A stretch of 64,000 nt of DNA from SIG598 sp045605025 (GTDB lineage Bacteria > Bacillota > Clostridia > Oscillospirales > Acutalibacteraceae): contig JAZUPE010000113.1 of assembly GCA_045605025.1 (NCBI GenBank), positions 3,907 to 67,906 of the forward strand, read 5' to 3'. The notes under the pieces are model-generated. The model made no database searches. It saw only the letters and a program-made list of their open reading frames with translations, and was not told where the DNA came from. The stretch's first letter is position 1; every line of letters starts with the position of its first letter. Below are positions 53,509 to 62,583 of this stretch, piece after piece. The translations under genes and the position numbers were made by a program.

Positions 53509-54474
53509 ATGAACAGACAGAGAAAAGAGATTATAAAGAACAACGAAATATCTGAGGTGTGCACCGTTACATTGGGCGGATATCCTCAGAAGATCATGCT
53601 GGACGGCAGGCGCAAAAGCAATCCCGTTGTCATCTGCCTCCACGGCGGTCCGGGCTCGCCGGTTCCTTTTTCCGTGGGCTGCAGAGGACTGTTTCCGGAC
53701 ATCACGGAAAAGTATACGCTGGTGTGCTGGGATCAGCTGGGCTGCGGAATCAACAACCGTCCAATTGATGATTCTTTCCGCGTGGAGCACTTTGCTGACA
53801 TGACCGTTGACCTCGTCCGTGAGATCCGCGCGCGGTTCCCCGATAACAGGCTGTATCTTTTTGGAATGTCATGGGGCAGCATTCTCGCGGCAAAGACGGC
53901 ACTGCGCGCGGCGGACATGATCGACGGCGTGGTGATCTACGGTCAGGTGCTGCGCGATCTTGCTTATAACGATTATGTATTCGAAGCTCTGGAGCGGTCA
54001 TCCATGCCCGTGTCGAAAAAGAAAAAGCTGAAAGGCATGAAGAATCAGCGCACCGATAAGAATACAAAGCAGATCATGGGCTGGATAGGAAAATACACCG
54101 AGGGATACACCTGCAAAACCGGAGAACCTGCTGAAATGAAGGGCATTATCTCCGGTCTGATGCGCAGCCCCGACTATCGTTTCCGTGACTTCACGGCAAT
54201 AGTGAACAACGGTTACCGCAGAAACAAGTCGCTGATGACCGAGCTGTTCGGGGTGGATCTGCGGCAGGAACTGGCAGGCGTGTCGGTGCCATATGTCATC
54301 ATTCAGGGCGACACCGACCTTGTCACACCCTCGCAGGAGGTCAGATCTTTCATCAGTGACTGCACAAATCCGATGATCCGCCTGGTGGATGTAAAGCACA
54401 GCGGACACATTCCCGGCAAGGAGGGCATGGAGCGCATCTTAACCGAGCTGGAGATTCTTTCCGCGGAGAAATAA
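53509..54474 (+). CDS. Alpha/beta hydrolase, prolyl aminopeptidase-like
   Basis: The 321-aa protein has the oxyanion motif HGGPGSP (about 41-47), the nucleophile elbow GMSWGS, and the acid and base in IQGDTDLVTP and VKHSGHIPG. HGGPG is typical of proline iminopeptidase-type enzymes. The same operon encodes the PadR regulator. PadR-linked hydrolases often handle a small toxic ligand, but the substrate is unknown. No signal peptide. Confidence 0.85.
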   Translation: MNRQRKEIIKNNEISEVCTVTLGGYPQKIMLDGRRKSNPVVICLHGGPGSPVPFSVGCRGLFPDITEKYTLVCWDQLGCGINNRPIDDSFRVEHFADMTVDLVREIRARFPDNRLYLFGMSWGSILAAKTALRAADMIDGVVIYGQVLRDLAYNDYVFEALERSSMPVSKKKKLKGMKNQRTDKNTKQIMGWIGKYTEGYTCKTGEPAEMKGIISGLMRSPDYRFRDFTAIVNNGYRRNKSLMTELFGVDLRQELAGVSVPYVIIQGDTDLVTPSQEVRSFISDCTNPMIRLVDVKHSGHIPGKEGMERILTELEILSAEK

Positions 54475-54485
54475 TAACCGACCGA

Positions 54486-54518
54486 AGCACTCTCGTCCGC
54501 GCACGAGGGTGCTTTTTG
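54486..54518 (+). terminator. Terminator after the hydrolase gene
   Basis: AGCACTCTCGT pairs with ACGAGGGTGCT; TTTTTG follows. Confidence 0.85.
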
Positions 54519-54624
54519 CGCGCACACAGTCCAATTAACACTCTGTTAACCGATGTTTGCGGAATGTTCACAGCAATTCGCAGAATCGTCAATTTTGCGA
54601 AAAGAATTACACACATATACGCGC

Positions 54625-54925
54625 TATAATACAGACACAGCAAAGGAAAGCGAGGTGATGCCGCCCGGAATGGCCGTCGGAAATACAGCCGGAAAGGAGC
54701 GATGCAAGTCAGCGGATATCCGACATCAGGCAGCGGGCAGAAACACAGACCGCAGGCACACTGCCGCGGTATACACCAGGGGTGCGGATGCATCCGGAAC
54801 ACAAGTATAAACATAGATTACGACCAAGACCGGAGACACGCGAACAGGCTCCGGTCGGAAGACGCGAATAGATTAATAAGGTCTTTGCCGAAGCGGAACG
54901 GCTAATATTCCGCCGTTTTCTTCTT
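54625..54925 (+). ncRNA. Candidate structured RNA or short-peptide transcript
   Basis: TATAAT lies at 54625-54630 without a good -35. A run of about 290 nt follows with a perfect 8-bp stem (GACCGGAG with CTCCGGTC, about 54829-54857). A terminator-like hairpin with a T-rich tail lies near 54894-54925. Short frames exist (54658-54810, 50 codons, with GAGGTG near the ATG; and 54702-54905) but their products are highly basic and match nothing I know. No known RNA class was recognised. Confidence 0.3.
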
Positions 54926-55066
54926 TATTCTATCATACCCTTTCTTTTCCCCTCTTTTTCTGTTTGATAAAACCGGTCTGAAAAACCGGCATCATTGTAC
55001 ATCTGTTTACCTCCAGATAATGAATGATGGAACGGTATAAGAATGCCGTTCAAACCCGCAAATCGC

Positions 55067-55152
55067 TGTCAGCCCGCCGGGCGGCCGGAACACCGGCCCG
55101 GCGGGTGTGACAGACCAACCGCCGACTGCGCCGCGCAGCCGGTGTTTTTTTG
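55067..55152 (+). terminator. Long GC-rich hairpin plus terminator
   Basis: CCCGCCGGGC pairs with GCCCGGCGGG, capped by an inner stem and extended by CTGTCA/TGACAG outside (55067-55113). A second small hairpin with CTGCG/CGCAG and TTTTTTT follows (55126-55152). Apart from this, 54,926-55,066 is AT-rich and shows only a few weak stems. Confidence 0.6.
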
Positions 55153-55240
55153 CCTCTCAGCGAGGGTTGCGGTGGAGCTGTGTGTGTGATATAATCGATA
55201 CAACAGTGCGGCTGTGCCGCAAAAAAGGAGATGGGAACCC

Positions 55241-55534
55241 ATGGCAGATTATCGTGAATCCCGCAGTGGAAAATCCGGACAGAAAGAAAATGGCACAGAA
55301 GGCGGCAATAAGAAGCAGCCCGGCAAGGGGCTGGCTTTGTTTTATCTGCTGCTGGCGATACTGGCACTTGCGGCATGCATATGCGTAATAACGTGTCACG
55401 AAATTTCTCCGCAGCGGGATATCTTTTCTCAGTTCAGCGCGGTGCCGGAGATTCCCGATTTTCCGGAGCTTCCGGAGCTTCCGGAAATGCCGGAGGAACT
55501 GCGCGAGGCTCTTGAGGAGTATTCAAAACCATAA
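55241..55534 (+). CDS. Small single-span membrane protein with Pro-Glu repeat tail
   Basis: The 97-aa protein has a basic, Gly/Lys-rich cytoplasmic start, one membrane helix (about 32-51, LFYLLLAILALAACICVITC) and an outer tail with PDFPELPELPEMPEEL. The tail is encoded by a 9-bp repeat (CTTCCGGAG, about 55460-55497). AAGGAG lies ten bases before the ATG. No family recognised. Confidence 0.6.
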   Translation: MADYRESRSGKSGQKENGTEGGNKKQPGKGLALFYLLLAILALAACICVITCHEISPQRDIFSQFSAVPEIPDFPELPELPEMPEELREALEEYSKP

Positions 55535-55550
55535 TACGGGATAAATAAAG

Positions 55551-55595
55551 GCCGCCCGGACTGTACGAGAGCGTACGGTTCGGGCGGCTGTTTGC
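55551..55595. terminator. Bidirectional terminator
   Basis: GCCGCCCGGACTGTACG pairs almost perfectly with CGTACGGTTCGGGCGGC around an AGAG loop. T-rich sequence lies on both sides. It separates the small membrane protein from the convergent chaperone operon. Confidence 0.87.
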
Positions 55596-55605
55596 GTTTT
55601 TATGC

Positions 55606-57291
55606 TCAGCGCAGCTTCATGGATTCCATGAACTCGTTGAGAGCGGTTCTGGTCTTGTTAATTTCCTCGGGCTTGCCTCTGTGCAGGGCGCCCTCAAAGG
55701 CGGAAATGAGCCGGTCGAGGTGGGTGCGCACGTCGCCGGTGGCCTGCTCGTATGCCTGCTCGGCAAGATAGAGCGCCAGCTTGTTTTCCTCCTGCTCACG
55801 GGGGCTGATCTTGAGGTAATTCAGCTCCTCCATGCGCTTCTTTGCCTCCTCCTCGGTCATCTGGTTGCCATCTCCGCGGATAATGATGACCTTGGAAAAG
55901 CCGGTGGAGCGCACCAGTACCTTGACCTCCAGCAGGGAGTTGATGTCATAGGTGTAGGTAACGTCCACGGACTGCTCGCCGCGGGGTCCGGGAGGAACAG
56001 GCACACACACCTCGCCCAGATAAAGATTGTTTCTGGCAAGGCGGCTCTCACCCTGCAGAATCTGCACGCGCACCTGCGACTGGTTGTCGCTGGCGGTGTA
56101 GAAGGTCTGGGTGCGGCTTACGGGAATGACCGTGTTGCGCTCGATGATGGGCTGATAATGTCCGGCTTCCTCGAAGAAACCGTTGTGGGAAACCACGTCG
56201 GTGCCCAGGGTAAAGGGACACACGTCGGTGAGAATGACTTCCTTGATGCCCTCTGCACGCTGCTTGATGCCGCACTGCAGAGCGGCACCCACGGCAACCA
56301 CTTCGTCGGGATTGACGTTGCCCTGAGGAATGCGTCCGAACATACGGGCAGCCAGCTTGCGGACAACATTCGCCTTGGTCGCGCCGCCCACCAGAACGAT
56401 CTGGTCGATGTCGGAGGCGCGGATGCCGGCGTCCTTGAGACTGCGCTCCACCGGCTGACGCAGACGGTCAAACAGCGGCTCGCAGGCTTCCTCGAAGTCC
56501 TTGACCTCGATTTTGAAGCTCTTTTTCTTGCCGCCCACGGTGCTTTCCATCACGATGCTGCCGGTCTGGGGCATGTTGCGCTTGCACTGCTCGGCGGCTT
56601 CACGCAGCTGAGCCAGTTCCTCATAAGTCATGGTCAGGACATCCAGTCCGCACTTTTTGCAGAACATCTCCTGTACCACATCGGTGAAATCCTCACCGCC
56701 GAGGAAGTTATCGCCGGCGATGGAACGCACCTCGATGATTTTGCCGGTGCGCTCGAGGATGGAAACGTCAAAGGTGCCGCCGCCAAGGTCGAACACAAGA
56801 TAGCGGGAACGGTCACGGCTGTCCAGCAGACCGTGGGAGATGGCGGCAGCGGTGGGCTCGTTGATGATGCGCTCAACGTGCAGACCGGCCAGCTCGCCGG
56901 CCAGCTTGGTGGCCTTGCGCTGCTTGTCGTTGAAGTAGGCAGGCACGCTGATGATGGCCTCGGTTACCGGCTGTTTGAGATAGTATTCGGCGTCCTCCTT
57001 GAGCGAACGAAGCACAAAGGAGGACAGCTCTTCGGCGGAAAACTTATTGCCGTTGAGAACAAATTCGCGGTCGGTGCCCATGCTGCGCTTGAAAACCGAC
57101 GCGGCGGAAAGGGGGTGGCGCAGACTGCGTGCCAGCGCCGTTTTGCCCACCAGAACAGTGCCGTCGTCATCCACGCTGACCACCGACGGGGTGAGATTCT
57201 CACCCAGACGGTTGGGGATGACACGGGCCTGCTTGCCGTCGTAATAGGCGACCAGGCTGTTGGTGGTTCCAAGATCAATTCCTACAATCAT
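55606..57291 (-). CDS. HscC-like Hsp70 chaperone
   Basis: The 561-aa protein has the Hsp70 ATPase motifs GIDLGTTNS, VFDLGGGTFDVS, NEPTAAAISHG and LVGGATKANVV. The substrate domain (about 380-500) is intact but the C-terminal lid is short, giving a length close to E. coli HscC rather than DnaK (about 610-640). It lacks the DnaK neighbours grpE and hrcA. Its start overlaps the stop of the J-domain/TPR gene (ATGA), so the two are translationally coupled and probably act together. Confidence 0.88.
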   Translation of the reverse strand: MIVGIDLGTTNSLVAYYDGKQARVIPNRLGENLTPSVVSVDDDGTVLVGKTALARSLRHPLSAASVFKRSMGTDREFVLNGNKFSAEELSSFVLRSLKEDAEYYLKQPVTEAIISVPAYFNDKQRKATKLAGELAGLHVERIINEPTAAAISHGLLDSRDRSRYLVFDLGGGTFDVSILERTGKIIEVRSIAGDNFLGGEDFTDVVQEMFCKKCGLDVLTMTYEELAQLREAAEQCKRNMPQTGSIVMESTVGGKKKSFKIEVKDFEEACEPLFDRLRQPVERSLKDAGIRASDIDQIVLVGGATKANVVRKLAARMFGRIPQGNVNPDEVVAVGAALQCGIKQRAEGIKEVILTDVCPFTLGTDVVSHNGFFEEAGHYQPIIERNTVIPVSRTQTFYTASDNQSQVRVQILQGESRLARNNLYLGEVCVPVPPGPRGEQSVDVTYTYDINSLLEVKVLVRSTGFSKVIIIRGDGNQMTEEEAKKRMEELNYLKISPREQEENKLALYLAEQAYEQATGDVRTHLDRLISAFEGALHRGKPEEINKTRTALNEFMESMKLR

Positions 57292-60200
57292 TTTATCTTA
57301 CGTTCCTTTTTGAGTTGTTTTACAAGATTGGTGAAGTCTGTTTCGTCGGCCACAAATTCCGCTGCTTCGCGGCAGGTCTGCGCGGCCTCCTCATACATTT
57401 CCTTGTCCATGTAATAATTCATAAGCGCCAGATAGGCATCTTTGCAGCGGCGGTAGCGGCAGGTGTCGCACATGGGCGCGGTCATGGCCTTGTCGATATA
57501 GGGCTTTGCCTTGTCCGGCTCGCCGGCGGCAAGATGGATAAGAGCCATCTTGGTCAGATACAGTGCCACGCGCCAGCCGTGATTGCGCATTTCCTCGGTC
57601 TGCTCAAAGGCGGTTCTGGTCATGGCCTCGGCGTCAGCCTTTCTGCCGAATTCACGCAGCAGACGGATATAGTTGTCCATCAGATCGGTGCGCTCGGGGT
57701 CGATATACAGCGCCTGACGGTACAGCTCCATGGCTTTCTGACGCTTTTTGCGGTCGGTGCGGTCGTTGTAGTAGTGGGCGAGGTGACCGAACTTCTTGGC
57801 GCCGTCTTCCATCTTATTCATATACCTGAGGAAGTCCCTGTCTCTGCCCTGATAGCGGCGGAAGTCAGCCTTCATCATGAGATAGGGCTCGTCCAGCTTG
57901 CCCTGCTTGTGATACTGATCCAGCAGCCGCTCACCCTCGGCAAACCGGCCGCTTTCCATGTACAGCTCAACTTCCCTGCGCAGTTCGTCCTCGTCGTCGT
58001 ACAGTTCGTAGTTTTTGTGGTAGACCTCCATGGCCTCGTCGTAGCGACCCATACGGGAAAGGGTACGTGCCAGCCATGTGCGGTAGATTCTGTGGCGCTT
58101 TTCCTGCTCCAGCTCGTCGTTCATGCGCACGCATTCCTGCTGCAGCGGCAGGGAAAGATCGAAGTCGTAGGCTTCCTTCTCTGCGTTCCAGCGGCGCTCA
58201 TACATCAGACCGAGGTTGGCTCTGGGACGGATGCGTTCGGGCTCGATTTCCACCGCCTTGCGGTAGTGGATCTCCGCCTCGTCATAACGCTCAAGATACA
58301 TCAGACAGATGCCCAGCACTTCCTGCACCCATGCAGAATCGCGGATCTGCTCCTGCTGGAGATAATGCTCCACCGCCTCGGCATAGTTGTCGAGATAATA
58401 GTGTGCGTCGGCTATGCGCAGGTGGGCGTACTGATTGCGGGGGAAATATTCAAGAGTCCTGAGATTGTGGTCGATGATGCTCTGATGATCTCTCTTGCGG
58501 TGGAGAACAAAGCTCTTGAGCTCCAGCAGGGGAAGGTGATCGTCCTTGAGGGCAAGACCTTTCTCCACCTTGATGAGCACCTCGTCGGGGTCGCGCTCGA
58601 AGTCGTCCTCGATGTCAGCGGCGTGGTGATATATTTCATGGATAAAGTCTGTACCATGCTCCTCGGGGTCGCTTTCGTACAGTTCAAGAAGTTCGTTGTA
58701 GACCTTGAGGGCTTCTTCCTTTTTGCCTGCGCCGTGGTCTATGCGGGCGTAGAGATAACGAAGGGGAAGTCCTCCTTTGTCCACGCCATTCTCCTCAAGG
58801 AAGGTGATAAGCTCCCGCAGGGCATCCCATTCCTCAAAGTCGCACAGGATGCGTCCGCGGTACATATAGGCCTGCATGGTGCGGGCGTGTTCGACGGCCT
58901 CGCCAAAGCTGTGGTAGGCGGCAACTCTGTCACCCTGCTCATACTGCTCGTAGGCAAGCGCGAAGCAGTTGCTGTAATTGGGCTCCATCCGGACCAGCTT
59001 TTCGGCAATTTCCACCGCCTTGTCAAAATCTCTGCGCTGGTGATAGATGCGGCGGCGCAGGTCCAGGGGTTCGGTGGATTCGGGGTCGGCGTTTTCGGCG
59101 GCGATGGTTTTTTCCATAGCCTCGTCATAGCGGTTCAGACTGTAAAGAGCGATGGCCTGCAGGGAAAGAATCTCGCTGGTCTTGCCCTTGCGCTTCTTTT
59201 CCTTCTCGGTTTCACCTTCGGGAAGCTCTTTTACGATGGCTTCCCACTCGGTTGCGTGGGCAAGAGAGGTTTCCCACTCCTCGCAGTTGAGGTACAGCTT
59301 GGTGGAGAGATTTTCCAGGTCGGCACGCTGGGCGATGTTGGCAGGAACGGCATCTGCCAGCAGCGCTTTTGCCTTGTCGTGCTCCTTGCGCTGCAGACAG
59401 CTCCATGCGTAATCAAGGCGCAGCTCGAAGTTGTCCGGCTGCTCCTGAATCTGCTGCTCATACTTTGCGGAGAGCTTGTCGTTGATGGAGTCGATGCGTG
59501 CGCGCACGTCGTCGTCATAGGGAATGTGCTGGTGCAGAGAGAGGAAGGCTTCCTTGGCCTCCTCCAGACGGTCCAGAGCCAGCAGACATTCGCCCTTGCC
59601 CCAGAGTCCCTGATAGTTTCCGGGAGTGGAGGAGAGCAGGAATTCATAATCAGCCAGCGCGGCTTCGTAATCCTTGAGAATGTGGCGGGTGAATTCGCCA
59701 TGCTGCTGGCGGATGCCCCGGTCGTTGGGGTATTGCTCGGCCAGCTCGTTGATTATCTCAACAGCGCGTTCGTTGTCGCTCTTTGCCCCTGCCAGTTCCG
59801 CCTCTGCCAGACGGATATAGGGATGCTCAAAGCCGGTGGCTTTCATATCCTCGATAGTGGCGGCGCAGGCGTCGAAATTGCCCGAACGGCGCTCGTCACG
59901 GGCCTTGTAATAAAGCTTGATGAAAGCGTCGGGATTGCCGGTGGTGCCCTCGGCGAACAGATCGTAGGGCACGGTGGGATATCCGTCGGCTCCAAGGATA
60001 ACGGCGTTGTCTATGTACGCCTTGGGGAATATCTCGCACAGAGCGTCGTAGTTTTCTCTGATGGAGAAAGTGTCGATGATAAGCTTCCAGACCTCATTGG
60101 GCATATAGAAGCACTCCATGCAGAACTTCAGCAGAGCGTTGCGGGCGTCGATGCGGGAATCAAGCCCCTGACACACTTCGTCGTTGAGCAGCTTTTTCCA

Positions 60201-60467
60201 TTCACCGACATCAATACGGCGGGAGAAGTCATCGTAGATTCTTTCTGCCTCCTGCACCCACAGATCCACAGGAGTGAGTTCGGCGGGACTGCCCTCGCCC
60301 TCGGTCTGACGGGCAAATTTCAGTGCCTCGTCATAGGCAGCGCGCAGCTGCATGAATTCCTCGGGGTGCTCCTCGGGGTGAACCAGCTGCAGCTTCTCTC
60401 TGTATGCAGCGGTTATAGCTTCTTCGTCTTTGGTCTGTTCGATGCCAAGCGCGACCCAGAATTCCAT
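57288..60467 (-). CDS. J-domain-like protein with many TPR repeats
   Basis: The 1059-aa protein starts with a J-domain (1-60; FWVALGIEQTKDEEAITAAYREKL, then HPEEHPEEFMQLRAAYDEAL). The usual HPD tripeptide reads HPE at residues 30-32. Most of the remainder is tetratricopeptide repeats (for example LGICLMYLERYDEAEIHYRKAVEIEP) with some charged linkers. It is cytoplasmic. Such proteins bring clients to an Hsp70, here the HscC-like partner encoded just downstream. AAGGAGG precedes the ATG. Confidence 0.85.
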   Translation of the reverse strand: MEFWVALGIEQTKDEEAITAAYREKLQLVHPEEHPEEFMQLRAAYDEALKFARQTEGEGSPAELTPVDLWVQEAERIYDDFSRRIDVGEWKKLLNDEVCQGLDSRIDARNALLKFCMECFYMPNEVWKLIIDTFSIRENYDALCEIFPKAYIDNAVILGADGYPTVPYDLFAEGTTGNPDAFIKLYYKARDERRSGNFDACAATIEDMKATGFEHPYIRLAEAELAGAKSDNERAVEIINELAEQYPNDRGIRQQHGEFTRHILKDYEAALADYEFLLSSTPGNYQGLWGKGECLLALDRLEEAKEAFLSLHQHIPYDDDVRARIDSINDKLSAKYEQQIQEQPDNFELRLDYAWSCLQRKEHDKAKALLADAVPANIAQRADLENLSTKLYLNCEEWETSLAHATEWEAIVKELPEGETEKEKKRKGKTSEILSLQAIALYSLNRYDEAMEKTIAAENADPESTEPLDLRRRIYHQRRDFDKAVEIAEKLVRMEPNYSNCFALAYEQYEQGDRVAAYHSFGEAVEHARTMQAYMYRGRILCDFEEWDALRELITFLEENGVDKGGLPLRYLYARIDHGAGKKEEALKVYNELLELYESDPEEHGTDFIHEIYHHAADIEDDFERDPDEVLIKVEKGLALKDDHLPLLELKSFVLHRKRDHQSIIDHNLRTLEYFPRNQYAHLRIADAHYYLDNYAEAVEHYLQQEQIRDSAWVQEVLGICLMYLERYDEAEIHYRKAVEIEPERIRPRANLGLMYERRWNAEKEAYDFDLSLPLQQECVRMNDELEQEKRHRIYRTWLARTLSRMGRYDEAMEVYHKNYELYDDEDELRREVELYMESGRFAEGERLLDQYHKQGKLDEPYLMMKADFRRYQGRDRDFLRYMNKMEDGAKKFGHLAHYYNDRTDRKKRQKAMELYRQALYIDPERTDLMDNYIRLLREFGRKADAEAMTRTAFEQTEEMRNHGWRVALYLTKMALIHLAAGEPDKAKPYIDKAMTAPMCDTCRYRRCKDAYLALMNYYMDKEMYEEAAQTCREAAEFVADETDFTNLVKQLKKERKIK

Positions 60468-60518
60468 AAACTCATCCTCCTTGAAATGCTTGTGCGGTGC
60501 GAATTATGTGTACCTTAT

Positions 60519-60547
60519 ATTATATCAAGTGTCCGGTTCTATTTCAA
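60519..60547 (-). promoter_or_regulatory. Predicted promoter of the J-domain/Hsp70 operon
   Basis: Read leftward: TTGAAA (complement of 60542-60547), 17 bp, TATAAT (complement of 60519-60524). No CIRCE-type heat-shock palindrome was seen nearby. Confidence 0.62.
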
Positions 60548-60634
60548 CCGCTAAATGCCTGTGCGCACAGCCGGTCGGACACAAGATCAGCGCCGGCATT
60601 CCCTGATGGAAAACCGGCGCCGGTCAACGGTTGT

Positions 60635-62350
60635 TCAGTTGTTTACTCCGTGGTGTATCTGCGGTGTCTGTTCGGTGACGGGAAGCAGAACGTAGCCCTT
60701 TGACTGCAGATAATTGATGATATCGGGAAGAGCTTCCACGGTGGTCGTCTTGGATGGGGAATCGTGCATCAGAATGATGGCTTCCTTCTGTGAACCGCAG
60801 CGCTTTTTGATATTGGAAACAAGGGTGGAGGTCTTTACCCGCTCATCGTCGGCGTCGCCGCTGTCCACGTTCCAGTCGTAGTAACGGTAGCCTTTCTTCT
60901 GCACCTCCGACGTGAGGGTGGACATGATGCCACGGCAGTAACTGCGGCTGACGGTGTTGCTGCCGCCGCCGGGAAAGCGCATGATGGCGGGGCGCAGACC
61001 GGTCAGCCTGTACAGATAATCACTCAGCCTGTTCAGGTCGTCAAAATAGGCACTGGTGCTCTTGTAGATCTTTGAATACTGATGGGTGTAGCTGTGAAGA
61101 GCGAGAGAGTGACCGCGCTCCACGATTTCGCGGTAGGTGCTGTCATAACCTTTCCGGTAGATGACAAAGAAGGTGCCTTTGACGTTATAGCGGTCAAGTA
61201 TGTCAAGAATTTTTGCCGTGTTGGCGGAAGGACCGTCGTCAAAGGTGAGGTACGCCTTTTTGGAGTTTGCGGGTACGGTAGTGGTTGTAGTTGTTGTGGT
61301 GGTCGTGGTGATGGTGCCTCCGGAAAGGAAGGTGCTGACCACGTACGATGACAGAGCGCCCTCCATGCCGAGGATGTAAGTGGTGCGGGGAGAACGTTCG
61401 GACAGATAATCAAATGCTCCGGGAATGGCTGAGGTGCTGCTGACCAGCATGACCGGCATTCCGTATCTTGCCGCAAGAGCGCCGCCGGAAAGAGCGTCCG
61501 GGAAATTTGTGCCGGATGCAAGAGAGACACTGGGACTGTCGAGGATATCGCCGTAACGGCGGTTGATGGCAAGGGAAGTCTGGTAGCGGTCGCGGCCGGA
61601 AATGCGCTCGATGGAAGTGATTCCCGCGCCGGTCAGTGCCTCACGCGCCGCGGAGGGAACCGCTGTTTCGCCGCCGAGTATCACCGCACGGGAGATATCG
61701 CTGCCACTGATGAAATCAAGAATGTCCGCGCTCAGTCCGCCATCGGGGTCGGCGTAAAGTACCGGCTGACGCATCACGCCGGCAGCGGGGCTTATGGAAA
61801 GTGCGTCGGGAAAGTTTGATCCGCTGGCAATGAACACCGATTCCGGATTGCCGCTCAGCTGCGATACGCGCCGGGCGATTTCGGCGCAGGTTGCGTAGCG
61901 GTCACTGCCGCTGATGCGTTCCACGGTGAAACCCGCTGCAGTGAGCTGACCGGCAAAGGCACTGCTGACGCTTGATTCACCGCCCAGCAGTATTGTGTTT
62001 TCCGTGCCGAGTTTTTCAAGCTGGTCGAGAAGGCACTGCTCAGGCAGTTCGCCCTTTGTGAGCAGAATGGGTGCGTCCAGACAGGCGGCGAGAGGCACAC
62101 CTGCCATGGCATCGGGATAGTTGTACGCGTTTGCGATGACTGCAGTTGGTGCGCCGCCTGCGGTCCAGCCCTCGTCGCTGACCGCGATGGAAGTGGCAAT
62201 GCGGTCGGAGCCGCCGAGCCGGATTTCTCCGGGAGAACTTCCTGCCGCCAGTGCCCGCGGGGCGCTGGAACCGAACAGAAAAACCGTTGCGGTTATGGCG
62301 GCAACACATAACAGCGACAGTACTGATATTACACTTTGTTTTATTTTCAT
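60635..62350 (-). CDS. Polysaccharide deacetylase anchored by N-terminal CWB2 repeats
   Basis: The 571-aa protein has a signal peptide (about 1-37, ending RALAA) and three CWB2 repeats (about 40-335; LGGSDRIATS, ISGSDRYATC, ISGRDRYQTS, FPDAL). A poly-threonine linker follows, then a NodB domain (about 365-560): TFDDGPS, HSYTH, RFPGGGS and LMHD give the metal and catalytic residues. CE4 enzymes remove acetyl groups from peptidoglycan or other N-acetyl sugars at the wall. A closely related CWB2 set is found in the protein at 38997. Confidence 0.92.
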   Translation of the reverse strand: MKIKQSVISVLSLLCVAAITATVFLFGSSAPRALAAGSSPGEIRLGGSDRIATSIAVSDEGWTAGGAPTAVIANAYNYPDAMAGVPLAACLDAPILLTKGELPEQCLLDQLEKLGTENTILLGGESSVSSAFAGQLTAAGFTVERISGSDRYATCAEIARRVSQLSGNPESVFIASGSNFPDALSISPAAGVMRQPVLYADPDGGLSADILDFISGSDISRAVILGGETAVPSAAREALTGAGITSIERISGRDRYQTSLAINRRYGDILDSPSVSLASGTNFPDALSGGALAARYGMPVMLVSSTSAIPGAFDYLSERSPRTTYILGMEGALSSYVVSTFLSGGTITTTTTTTTTTTVPANSKKAYLTFDDGPSANTAKILDILDRYNVKGTFFVIYRKGYDSTYREIVERGHSLALHSYTHQYSKIYKSTSAYFDDLNRLSDYLYRLTGLRPAIMRFPGGGSNTVSRSYCRGIMSTLTSEVQKKGYRYYDWNVDSGDADDERVKTSTLVSNIKKRCGSQKEAIILMHDSPSKTTTVEALPDIINYLQSKGYVLLPVTEQTPQIHHGVNN

Positions 62351-62413
62351 CGGAATTGCCTCTTTGTAACATCGTGAACGTGCGGATTTTGTCCTTAGCT
62401 TTTTCTTTTCTGC

Positions 62414-62442
62414 ATTATATCATCACAAATGACATTATTCAA
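62414..62442 (-). promoter_or_regulatory. Predicted promoter of the deacetylase gene
   Basis: Read leftward: TTGAAT (complement of 62437-62442), 17 bp, TATAAT (complement of 62414-62419). Confidence 0.6.
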
Positions 62443-62583
62443 CATGATTCCCCTCATGTTTTGAGGCATATTGGTAAAAAAGTGAGCAGGAGTGTTTTGC
62501 GGGCACTATTGCATTTGAACTGGGGTTCCGATATTATAAATATAATCAAATATAATCGACCTGCCGGCGGAACGGAGAAAATT

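Noticed and set aside
55681..57414. A 577-codon plus-strand frame opposite the Hsp70 gene
   Set aside because: The Hsp70 motifs on the minus strand are unambiguous; the plus frame shows no family features.
57315..60554. A 1079-codon plus-strand frame opposite the J-domain/TPR gene
   Set aside because: The minus-strand gene has a J-domain, TPR repeats, a good ribosome site and a promoter; the plus frame is a shadow.
60468..60560. CIRCE heat-shock element before the chaperone operon
   Set aside because: No TTAGCACTC-N9-GAGTGCTAA-like repeat was found; only an ordinary promoter is visible.
62515..62546. Promoter for the P-loop protein gene (TTGAAC with TATAAT-like boxes)
   Set aside because: The spacing to a good -10 is 20 bp and overlapping AT-rich repeats give several equal choices, so no site can be supported.
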